From Acidimicrobiaceae bacterium (GTDB taxonomy: Bacteria; Actinomycetota; Acidimicrobiia; Acidimicrobiales; RAAP-2), in the NCBI GenBank assembly GCA_003138895.1, contig PLHJ01000012.1, positions 81,384 to 137,069 on the forward strand: DNA of 55,686 nt. Reading direction: 5' to 3'. A program made the translations under genes and the position numbers. Positions 48,681 to 55,686 of this stretch are shown here, in pieces. Numbering within the stretch: position 1 is the first letter of the stretch; each line of letters starts with the position of its first letter. The notes under the pieces are model-generated. The model was given only the letters and a program-made list of their open reading frames with translations, made no database searches and was not told where the DNA came from.

Positions 48681-50098
48681 TCGCGACCATCCGCTCGTTC
48701 CAAGACGCGCGCGGCCGAGAACAACGAGGCTTCGCTTCGACCCGGACCCAAAAGCTGCACTCCCACGGGAAGGTCTGCTTCACCAGTACCAAATGGCACC
48801 GAAATGGCGGCGTCACCCGACAAGTTCGTAGGGATTGTAAAAACGTCAGAAAGGTACATCGCCATTGGGTCGTTCGTCTTGGAACCAAACGCGAAGGCAA
48901 CCGAAGGCGTTGTTGCACCAATGAGCAGATCCGCTTGCTGGTACGCACGCTTAAATGCTTCAATCGTCATTGTTCGAACCTTCAAGGCCTGACCGTAATA
49001 AGCGTCGTAGTAACCCGCCGATAAGGCGTAGGTGCCAAGCATGATGCGGCGTTTTACTTCTTTGCCAAAACCCGCGGTTCGCGTTGCTTCGTTCATCGCG
49101 GCCACGTCATCAGCGTCAACGCGAAGTCCGTAGCGCACGCCGTCAAAGCGTGCCAAATTGCTCGAGGCTTCCGCGGGCGCAATCAAGTAATACGCACTAA
49201 GTCCTAAACGTAATTCGGGTATTGAAAGCTCGAAAATGGTTGCACCTGCGGCGCGCAATGTTTCGACGGCCTTCATAACACTTTCGACCACGTCCTCGTC
49301 GGCTCCGTCGACGAGTTCACGAACGAGTGCCACGCGTCGCCCTTTGACCCCGTCTTCGACGTGGGCCACGAGTGACGGTGATGGTTCCACCAGCGACGTC
49401 GAATCTCGCGAATCGTGGCCAGCCACTGCTTCGAGCAACGTTGCAGCATCGGTTACGTTCGATGCGAACGGTCCAATTTGATCAAGCGAACTCGCAAATG
49501 CCACGAGGCCGTAGCGAGAGACCAAGCCGTAGGTGGGCTTCACGCCAACAATCCCGCACAAAGCCGCGGGCTGGCGAATCGATCCGCCCGTGTCGCTACC
49601 GAGCGACAACGTGGTCATCTGCGACGCCACCGCCGCAGCGGAACCGCCCGACGAGCCGCCGGGAACGCGAGAAGGATCAAGCGGATTTCTCGTTGGTCCA
49701 AATGCAGAGTTCTCCGTTGAAGAACCCATCGCGAATTCGTCCAGATTCGTCTTGCCAACGGGCACCGCACCGGCGGCCAAGATCTTCTCCACCACTGTGG
49801 CGCTGTAGGGCGGACGCCACCCATCCAAGATCTTTGACGCACACGTCGTTGGAACATCCACGGTGCACAAATTGTCCTTCAGGGCAATGGGAACACCCGC
49901 CAGTGGCCCCGCGTTTTCGCCACGCGCGACAATTTCGTCAACACGCTGCGCGGCGGCTCGAGCACCTTGTTCGTCCACGTAGAGAAAGACATTCAGTTCG
50001 TCGTTTTGTTCCTTGATGCGAACGAGTGTTTCTTCCAACTCGAGCGTCGCTGAGGACCCGTTGTTGACATTCTTGGCGATATCTCTGGCAGTCTTCAC
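48677..50098 (-). CDS. gatA: Aspartyl/glutamyl-tRNA amidotransferase subunit A
   Basis: This 473-residue amidase has the Ser-cisSer-Lys triad in ALKDNL (Lys) and VPGGSSGGSAAAVAS with SDTGGSIRQPAALCG. It frees ammonia from glutamine and passes it to GatB. Overlaps gatC by 4 nt at its start. Confidence 0.95.
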   Translation of the reverse strand: MKTARDIAKNVNNGSSATLELEETLVRIKEQNDELNVFLYVDEQGARAAAQRVDEIVARGENAGPLAGVPIALKDNLCTVDVPTTCASKILDGWRPPYSATVVEKILAAGAVPVGKTNLDEFAMGSSTENSAFGPTRNPLDPSRVPGGSSGGSAAAVASQMTTLSLGSDTGGSIRQPAALCGIVGVKPTYGLVSRYGLVAFASSLDQIGPFASNVTDAATLLEAVAGHDSRDSTSLVEPSPSLVAHVEDGVKGRRVALVRELVDGADEDVVESVMKAVETLRAAGATIFELSIPELRLGLSAYYLIAPAEASSNLARFDGVRYGLRVDADDVAAMNEATRTAGFGKEVKRRIMLGTYALSAGYYDAYYGQALKVRTMTIEAFKRAYQQADLLIGATTPSVAFAFGSKTNDPMAMYLSDVFTIPTNLSGDAAISVPFGTGEADLPVGVQLLGPGRSEASLFSAARVLERADGRE

Positions 50099-50397
50099 GG
50101 CGCTTCTCCTACGATTCGCGGAACGGCGAAACGTCCATTTTCGGCGTCGGGTGCGCTTCGCAACACTGCGTCGCGCTGAAGGCTCGCCGTTACCGTGTCA
50201 CTTCGTACAACATTCACGAGACCAAAGGGATGTGCCGTCGGAAGTACTCCCTCGAGGTCAAGGGACTCTATGTCCTTTGCGTGCTCCAACACATCGCCGA
50301 GCTGCTTTGTGAATTCATCGAGTTCTGTTTCATCTAAGTGCAAACGAGCCAGTTTGGCCACGTGGGCCACGTCCTCTCGACGTAACGGTTTGCTCAT
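50095..50397 (-). CDS. gatC: Aspartyl/glutamyl-tRNA amidotransferase subunit C
   Basis: From ATG 50397, 100 residues with the GatC pattern MSKPLRREDVAHVAKLARL, LGDVLEHAKDIESLDLEGV and LRSDTVTASLQRDAVL. It stabilises GatAB. The ATG overlaps the stop of the esterase upstream by 4 nt. The presence of gatCAB suggests that Gln-tRNA and/or Asn-tRNA are made by transamidation. Confidence 0.93.
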   Translation of the reverse strand: MSKPLRREDVAHVAKLARLHLDETELDEFTKQLGDVLEHAKDIESLDLEGVLPTAHPFGLVNVVRSDTVTASLQRDAVLRSAPDAENGRFAVPRIVGEAP

Positions 50398-51149
50398 GAA
50401 GCAAAGGCGCGAATAAGAAACGCGAGGGTTTCGGCTTCGACGAGCGGAGCGTCGTTGTCCATCGTGGCGACGTGGTACGAATCTTCGAGCCAAATTCGCT
50501 CAATTGGTCCTGACACCATCGTCATCAAGTCGTCGCCGTTGTCACTGGTCACGACGTGGTCTTCTCGACTCGAAAAAAGTAACGACGGCGCAGAGATCTT
50601 CGAAAGATTTGCGTGCACGTCGTCGATGCCCTCAAACAGACTCTGCACGCACGAAAGCGGAGTGGCGTTATAGGAGGCCTCAATCGTGTCGGCCTTTTTT
50701 ATATCCGAACCAATGGACTCGAGTTCTTCTACTCCCCCGTCAATCAGAGCCTGGAGACCATCGCGAAGTTCCTCGGGCATGGGTTTTACCAACGGATTGA
50801 TGAAAACGTTCCCCGCCACGTCGGAACGGTGTTCGTTGACAAAGGCCGTGAGTGCTCCGCCCATCGAAAGGCCCACCACGGTCACGCGCTCGGTCCGTGC
50901 TCGAAGTTCGTCGTAGGCGGCAAGTGCGGCCTTGGACCAATCGGACCACGTCGTTGTTTTCATGTCCTCAACGCTCGTGCCGTGTCCGGGCAGGCGGGGC
51001 AACAAGACAGAAAATCCCGCCTCGGCAATAACGGTCGCCAAAGGTCGCATCGAAGCCGGGTTGCCGGTAAAACCGTGCAACACCAGCACTCCGTCACTGT
51101 TTCCCGAGGACGAAAATGGCTCACAGCCGGGCATAATTGGGGTACTCAT
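50394..51149 (-). CDS. Alpha/beta hydrolase, carboxylesterase (Est30/monoglyceride lipase-like)
   Basis: From ATG 51149, 251 residues. VLVLHGFTGNPASMRPL holds the oxyanion region; the nucleophile Ser is in GLSMGGA; Asp is in SREDHVV and His in DSYHVATMD. This is the pattern of the Est30-type carboxylesterases. It directly overlaps gatC, so it leads the gatCAB operon. Whether the two are functionally linked is unknown. Confidence 0.88.
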   Translation of the reverse strand: MSTPIMPGCEPFSSSGNSDGVLVLHGFTGNPASMRPLATVIAEAGFSVLLPRLPGHGTSVEDMKTTTWSDWSKAALAAYDELRARTERVTVVGLSMGGALTAFVNEHRSDVAGNVFINPLVKPMPEELRDGLQALIDGGVEELESIGSDIKKADTIEASYNATPLSCVQSLFEGIDDVHANLSKISAPSLLFSSREDHVVTSDNGDDLMTMVSGPIERIWLEDSYHVATMDNDAPLVEAETLAFLIRAFAS

Positions 51150-51206
51150 GACATCGCAGCCTACCGGCACCGGTACCCTTTGAACGAAGCCCCCCGAGGA
51201 GATCAC

Positions 51207-51608
51207 GTGCCCTACGAATTTCTAAGCCCCGAGTGGATCGAGGCCGCACGCACGCTTCGAAACGAAATTGGCGACCTCGGCCCGGCCCCCGTTGTAGTTG
51301 TGATCAACCTCGACGTCAATAACGCGCCCTTTTCAACGTCAACGCTGATGGCGCATCTCAACACCTCGTCGGGTCCCCTGGCAATCGACGAAGGGCACCA
51401 CCCCTCGCCCGACCTCAGCGTCGTGATTGAGTGGGAAACCGCGAAGGCACTGCTTATTGAGGGCAATCCTCAAGCGGTGATGAGTGCCTTCATGGCGGGG
51501 AAAATTCGCGTGGAAGGCGACATGAGCAAGCTCGTCGCTTTGCAAAACGTGTCGCCCGATGAACGAGCTCACGAAGCTGTTGCGAAACTTCGCGCCCTTA
51601 CGGCGTAG
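51207..51608 (+). CDS. SCP2 sterol-transfer-like lipid-binding protein
   Basis: From GTG 51207 (GAGGAG 6 nt upstream), 133 residues. The SCP2 fold is suggested by PEWIEAARTLRNEIG, LSVVIEWETAKALLIEGNPQAVMSAFMAGKIRVEGDMSKL and a late helix. Such proteins bind fatty acyl-CoA, sterols or other lipids. The end overlaps the convergent MFS gene by 11 nt. Confidence 0.88.
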   Translation: MPYEFLSPEWIEAARTLRNEIGDLGPAPVVVVINLDVNNAPFSTSTLMAHLNTSSGPLAIDEGHHPSPDLSVVIEWETAKALLIEGNPQAVMSAFMAGKIRVEGDMSKLVALQNVSPDERAHEAVAKLRALTA

Positions 51609-53199
51609 TCGACCGGTCGAAGGGTCGAAAGAAACAAGCACTCACGATTCCCACAATGGCGACGGCCGCTCCCACCTGAAATGGCAAATGAAAAGTATTG
51701 AGGATGGCGAGACCCGGATGCGAATGGGTAAGCCCGCGTTGACGAGCGAGAGCCTGCTGAATCGATACCAGCACTTCAATCCCGGCGACTTCTCCGACCT
51801 GCACCGACACCATTTGTGCTGCGGACATGACACCAAATTCCGAGGGCAGCACTTCGTTCGCCATGGTTGAACTTGACGACGGCATCGCTATACCCATACC
51901 CAGTCCCGAAAGTCCGAGTGCAATAACAATGAGCCACGCCCCCGATGAGGGTTGCAGCAACGAAAATATCACGAGTGACATCGCAAGAAACGTGGCCCCC
52001 GCAACGGCGCTCACACGTTCACCAATACGAATCGCGACGTACCCCGCGACTGGTGAACTGATAGCGAACACGATGGGCCGCGCAATGGCGATTGCTCCCA
52101 CGTGAACAATGCTGTAGCCGTACGCCTTCTCCATAAGAAGTGGAAACAGGAAGAAGGCGCCAAAGTACGCAAAGTTGGCCACTGCTCGAAGCACCATTGG
52201 CATCACGAAATTTCGCTGGTGAAAGTAATGAGCCGGAATAAGCGGATGCGCCACGTGATTGAGCCGGTAAACGAAATTAGAAAAAAGCAGGACGGTAAGT
52301 GCGAGCGCCACGAACGACACCCAGCTCGTCCAACCAAACGTAGGCGCGAGCGATAAGCCAAGCATCAATGCGGCTATCGCAAACGACAGCGACCAACTGC
52401 CGATCCAGTCTGTTTCTCTGAACTCTTTGATAGCGCGTTGCTTTGTTGCTTCAGATTCTTCTGGTGCACCTCGGCGTCGCGGCAGAACCACCGTGACAAC
52501 AGCGAACGCAATGACAATGAGCACCAACTGCACCCAAAACAAAGTGCGCCAGCCGAAAGCTTGGATGATGGGCGAACCGAGAGACACCCCCAACACGGGA
52601 CCTCCCGCACCAACGAGCGACCACCAGCCCATGGCCTTCACTCGTTCCGCGGGACGAAACGCCATATTGATAAGCGCTCCTGACGCCGTACCAGTGACGG
52701 CGCCTTGGACGCCGTCGAGCGTGCGAGCAAAGAGCAGCATCGTGACGTCGGGAGCGAGGGCCGTGAGAATTGCGGACAACATGGCACCGAGCAACCCAAA
52801 AAGATAGAGACGACGATGACCAAATATGTCGCCAGCTTTCCCGAACATCGGCGCGGCGATGCCGTACGCGAGGAGCGGTCCAATCATTGTCCACGACAAC
52901 ACCGTGATCGACGTGTGGAACTGCGTCGCGACTTTCGGTAGTTCGACAATGAAGACGGTGAACGTAAAATTCAGCGAAAAAAGACCCGCTAGAAGTGACC
53001 ACAACACCCACCACTGGTGGCGCATTGAATTCTCCGCTCGGTCCTGCACCCGAGTCGTGAGCATCTTGAACCAGTTGAGATCGCTACTGGCTTCTGCGCC
53101 CATCACACCAAAGGCGGCACTCCCGGGATCAGTTCGGGCATTAAGCAGTCCTTCAGCGTCGTCTCGGTCGACGTGCGTCGTGGACTTGTCTTCGTTCAC
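51598..53199 (-). CDS. MFS transporter (DHA2 / drug:H+ antiporter type, 14 membrane segments)
   Basis: From GTG 53199, 533 residues with 13-14 membrane segments. A hydrophilic N-terminus of about 70 residues precedes the first. MFS motifs include GKAGDIFGHRRLYL (motif A), LDGVQGAVTGTASGALIN and WWSLVGAGGPVLGVSLGSPI (motif C of drug exporters). Function is probably efflux of hydrophobic compounds. The GTG overlaps the TAG stop of the SDR gene by one nt (TAGTG). Confidence 0.9.
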   Translation of the reverse strand: MNEDKSTTHVDRDDAEGLLNARTDPGSAAFGVMGAEASSDLNWFKMLTTRVQDRAENSMRHQWWVLWSLLAGLFSLNFTFTVFIVELPKVATQFHTSITVLSWTMIGPLLAYGIAAPMFGKAGDIFGHRRLYLFGLLGAMLSAILTALAPDVTMLLFARTLDGVQGAVTGTASGALINMAFRPAERVKAMGWWSLVGAGGPVLGVSLGSPIIQAFGWRTLFWVQLVLIVIAFAVVTVVLPRRRGAPEESEATKQRAIKEFRETDWIGSWSLSFAIAALMLGLSLAPTFGWTSWVSFVALALTVLLFSNFVYRLNHVAHPLIPAHYFHQRNFVMPMVLRAVANFAYFGAFFLFPLLMEKAYGYSIVHVGAIAIARPIVFAISSPVAGYVAIRIGERVSAVAGATFLAMSLVIFSLLQPSSGAWLIVIALGLSGLGMGIAMPSSSSTMANEVLPSEFGVMSAAQMVSVQVGEVAGIEVLVSIQQALARQRGLTHSHPGLAILNTFHLPFQVGAAVAIVGIVSACFFRPFDRSTTP

Positions 53200-54074
53200 T
53201 AGATCAGGGTGGGTAGTTTCTCCGCTAGTTCCGCTACGGACCAACGATCGTTCTTTTCTAGTGTCTCCATCATCGTCCAGTTTTGGAATCGACGAACGGT
53301 GCCGCCCTGCACAAAAAACACCTGACCGTTAATCTCACTATCTTCCATGGCGAGTGCGGCGACCAACGGCGAAATATTCGCGGGGTCCCAAGAGTCAAAG
53401 ACGGCAGCGTCGCCCGGCTTTTGCACGACGTCCGAAAGTCCGGGCGTTGATTCGGTCATGCGAGTTCGCGCGGCCGGCGCAATCGCGTTTGCTCGCACCC
53501 CGTAGCGCTTCAACTCTTCATTGATAATCACGGTGAATGACGCGATGCCCGACTTGGCGGCACCGTAGTTGGACTGGCCAACATTACCGAGAAGCCCCGA
53601 GGTCGACGACGTGTTAATGATGCTCGCCTTGACAGTCTTTCCAGCCTTTGCTTGTTCACGCCAGTACGTCGCGGCGTGACGCGTTGGAACGAAGTGTCCC
53701 TTCAAGTGGACCTTGATGACGGAGTCCCAGTCGTCTTCGCTGAGATTCACGAGCACGCGGTCGCGAAGGATGCCAGCGTTGTTCACGAGAACGTGCAAAT
53801 CGCCAAAGGTCTCGATGGCGGTTTGGATGAGTCGCTCACCACCGGACCAGTCGGCGATGTCGTCGTGGTTGGCTACCGCTTCGCCACCAAGCGCCTTGAT
53901 CTCTTCAACCACTTGTTCGGCGGGCGACGCCTGCGTCGAGGAACCATCAAGTCCGCCACCCAAGTCATTGACCACAACTTTGGCGCCTTCGGACGCGAAG
54001 AGCAGCGCGTGTTCGCGACCAATTCCTCGTCCCGCACCAGTGATAATTGCAACGCGACCGTCGAGGGTACCCAT
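53199..54074 (-). CDS. Short-chain dehydrogenase/reductase (MFE-2 / 3-hydroxyacyl-CoA dehydrogenase-like)
   Basis: 291 residues. TGAGRGIGREHA (NAD(P) binding), NNAG and the Ser-Tyr-Lys catalytic set in NTSSTSG and YGAAKSG are present. NDLGGGLDGSSTQASPAEQVVEEI is a hallmark of the 17-beta-HSD type 4 (MFE-2-type) SDR clan. Likely role: NAD-dependent oxidation of a 3-hydroxyacyl-CoA or steroid-type alcohol. ATG 54074 follows AAAGGAG. Confidence 0.92.
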   Translation of the reverse strand: MGTLDGRVAIITGAGRGIGREHALLFASEGAKVVVNDLGGGLDGSSTQASPAEQVVEEIKALGGEAVANHDDIADWSGGERLIQTAIETFGDLHVLVNNAGILRDRVLVNLSEDDWDSVIKVHLKGHFVPTRHAATYWREQAKAGKTVKASIINTSSTSGLLGNVGQSNYGAAKSGIASFTVIINEELKRYGVRANAIAPAARTRMTESTPGLSDVVQKPGDAAVFDSWDPANISPLVAALAMEDSEINGQVFFVQGGTVRRFQNWTMMETLEKNDRWSVAELAEKLPTLI

Positions 54075-54142
54075 ACAGACTCCTTTAGAGAGGGGAAAAT
54101 GCCCTCCTCATAGTAACGAACCTCGGCGGCCGACTCGCTTCG

Positions 54143-54433
54143 CTAGCGACGCCAAAAATAGGGTGGGCGAGCGTGGGCGTGGTAGTGGTCAGGGATATTT
54201 CGCATGTGGTCATCGACCTTCCAGCCATCTGAACCAAATATCTCATCAGCGACCACTCCCAAGCGTTCAATCATCAAGGATTTGAGCTCAACCGAGGGTT
54301 CAGGCGAATGCACTTTCCAGACCACCATGGGCACGAGGCAGATTTCACAGTCAGCGATCCAACACAACTCATCGTCGGCGTAGCGGTGGGTTATTGCCGC
54401 GGCTTCACAGAGGTCGCAGGAATTATTCGGCAA
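54143..54433 (-). CDS. Small Cys/His protein, possibly HIT-like
   Basis: 96 residues with C6-x2-C9 (SCDLCEAA), another pair in C24...C29...C32 (ELCWIADCEICLVPM) and the end motif MRNIPDHYHAHAR. Such Cys pairs plus the final H-x-H-x cluster recall HIT-superfamily hydrolases, which have HxHxHxx, but the match is partial. Function unknown. Its start lies 11 nt inside the stop end of the kinase gene. Confidence 0.65.
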   Translation of the reverse strand: MPNNSCDLCEAAAITHRYADDELCWIADCEICLVPMVVWKVHSPEPSVELKSLMIERLGVVADEIFGSDGWKVDDHMRNIPDHYHAHARPPYFWRR

Positions 54434-55686
54434 CGGTCAACAAAACATTCGAATGCCATTTGACCATCGTGCCCGCGGCTGGACTTTCGGAAACAACGGT
54501 TTTCCACGCCGACGTACCGTGACCCGGTCCCGTCGTGGAGTAATAAAGGTCCGCCGCTTTCATCGCCGCGTAGACCTGTGCTTGGTCGTCGCCCACGACG
54601 TTTGGCACAGCTCGGGGACCTTCACCAGCAATTGTCGTTGTGGTTGTGGTGGTTCCCGGCTTGGTTGTCGTTGTCACCGGGGCAGGGCCCTTGCTGATTT
54701 GCAAAATTACCGTCGAGCCAACGGGCACGGCACTGGGATTCTTTTTCGTGCCCGAGACAACGAACGCAACGCGACCAGCCGGTACGCTTCCGCTATAGGC
54801 GTCGTCCGTCGAAGGACACTCCGCGGTAATACCAATGGTCTTTAGTTTTTGCGTGTCGATCACGCACGTCGAACCAACGAGACCGAGGGGCAAGGTCGTT
54901 GTGTTTGGTCCGGTGGAAATAGTCACGTACACCACGCCGCCGGATTTAAGGCTCGTGTCGGCGCTCGGACGTTGCGAAACAATATCGTTCGCAGGCACAG
55001 TGGCCGAAGGTGCGTGAGCATTAATCGTGAGCGAAAAATTGTCGCTACTGAGTAGCGACAAGGCCTGCGCTTTCGTGAGACCCACGAGCGAAGGGACCTT
55101 GTAGGACGAAGTGAAGAGTCCGACTTTGTACGCAGCGGCGGCACCAACGGCACCCAAGAACAAAATCAACACGGTAAGAATCCCGACCAAACGTCCTCGC
55201 CTACGGGGTTGACGGGGCGGCCGCGGGCCGCGCGATTGCGTTCCGAGCGGTGCCGAGGCCTCCGGATCAAAGCGGCCTCGCGGAAAATAGGCGTCGCCCC
55301 GGCGAAATTCATCAGCGCCGTGCTCAGCAAATTCATTTGCACCCAGCGCCGCTGCTCCCAGCACCACCGCCGGCGAGGGGGCCTGAAATCCAATCGACGT
55401 TCGTGGCGGCGTGGAAAGAAATCGTCCGGAGTCTTGGCTGGGCGTGCGCGGTTCCCATGGCTCTTCGACGAGCGCGGGCGTTTCGGGAACGTTCGCGAGT
55501 CCACTTATTCGATTTGCCAATTGACCGGCATCAAGACGAAGACGAGCGTCGGACAGGGCTGCCTGTGCCAACACCATGTCCAAGGTGCCAAGATCACTTC
55601 GAACGGGCAGCGGAGCGCCAACTCGTGCATTAAGCGTCTCAGCGGCTGTCGGCTCTATAAACGGAACGACGCCAGTCGCACACTGA
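54423..55686 (-). CDS. PASTA-domain Ser/Thr protein kinase, C-terminal part (N-terminus beyond the window)
   Basis: The frame is open to the window's right edge, so the start is lost. The visible start (PTAAETLNARVGAPLPVRSDLGTLDMVLAQA) matches the end of an actinobacterial PknB-like kinase domain. After a Pro/Arg-rich cytoplasmic linker comes one membrane segment and three PASTA domains (segments near KVPSLVGLTKAQAL, LGLVGSTCVIDTQKL, and AVPNVVGDDQAQVY). A Thr-rich linker separates the second and third. PASTA kinases sense muropeptides and control cell-wall growth and division. Confidence 0.88.
   Translation of the reverse strand, partial: QCATGVVPFIEPTAAETLNARVGAPLPVRSDLGTLDMVLAQAALSDARLRLDAGQLANRISGLANVPETPALVEEPWEPRTPSQDSGRFLSTPPRTSIGFQAPSPAVVLGAAALGANEFAEHGADEFRRGDAYFPRGRFDPEASAPLGTQSRGPRPPRQPRRRGRLVGILTVLILFLGAVGAAAAYKVGLFTSSYKVPSLVGLTKAQALSLLSSDNFSLTINAHAPSATVPANDIVSQRPSADTSLKSGGVVYVTISTGPNTTTLPLGLVGSTCVIDTQKLKTIGITAECPSTDDAYSGSVPAGRVAFVVSGTKKNPSAVPVGSTVILQISKGPAPVTTTTKPGTTTTTTTIAGEGPRAVPNVVGDDQAQVYAAMKAADLYYSTTGPGHGTSAWKTVVSESPAAGTMVKWHSNVLLTVAE

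Noticed and set aside
50613..51206. Open frame upstream of the SCP2 gene
   Set aside because: It is antisense to the esterase; GTG 51207 has a GAGGAG site.

Overview
The window looks like a chromosomal segment of an actinobacterium, most likely from the class Acidimicrobiia. This is inferred from the gene set and protein style: a LytR-CpsA-Psr protein, the C-terminal half of a PASTA Ser/Thr kinase, an actinobacterial-type SerC, an ACT-bearing SerA, a SUF system, gatCAB, many acyl-CoA enzymes, and frequent GTG starts. DNA is moderately GC-rich and very compact. No rRNA, tRNA, CRISPR array, insertion sequence or phage gene was seen. Both window ends cut genes: an LCP protein on the left and a PASTA kinase on the right.

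Layout. 0-7 kb: LCP protein and an Fe-S assembly (SUF) locus (sufD, a Rieske-type ferredoxin, sufC, and a detached sufB), interrupted by a dienoyl-CoA isomerase-like gene, a small Cys protein and an acetyltransferase. 7-13 kb: oligopeptidase B, a membrane protein, flavin reductase, epoxide-hydrolase-like protein, mutY, MaoC dehydratase. 13-19.5 kb: a methylsuccinyl-CoA-dehydrogenase-like enzyme, a less GC-rich stretch with a lectin/L,D-transpeptidase and a possible gene remnant, a Ni/Co transporter, and a CitE-like lyase. 19.6-24.3 kb: NlpC/P60 peptidase, a divergent Lgt-like membrane protein, an unknown two-part protein, and an ABC exporter. 24.3-29.9 kb: a plant-type proton ATPase with an unusual duplicated Cys/His tail, PPK2, acyl-CoA dehydrogenase, an unknown protein.

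30-47 kb is a branched-chain amino acid and serine biosynthesis district: ilvE-leuB, greA-leuC-leuD, leuA, then (after a group of small genes and an aldo/keto reductase) serA, an aspartate aminotransferase, serC, and ilvB-ilvN-ilvC. Two classical attenuators can be read directly from the DNA. leuA is preceded by a 12-codon leader ending in three Leu codons plus a strong terminator; ilvB is preceded by a 16-codon Leu/Val-rich leader plus a strong terminator. Both leaders seem to start at or near the predicted transcript 5' end. 47-51 kb: gatC-gatA-gatB with an upstream esterase. 51-55.7 kb: SCP2 protein, MFS transporter, SDR dehydrogenase, a small Cys/His protein and the PASTA kinase.

The most notable observations are the paired leu/ilv attenuators, the tandem metal-site-like repeats fused to the P-type ATPase, the split SUF locus, the lectin-transpeptidase fusion, and the repeated 4-nt tail-to-tail overlaps of convergent genes. 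I did not find a clearly new multi-gene system.
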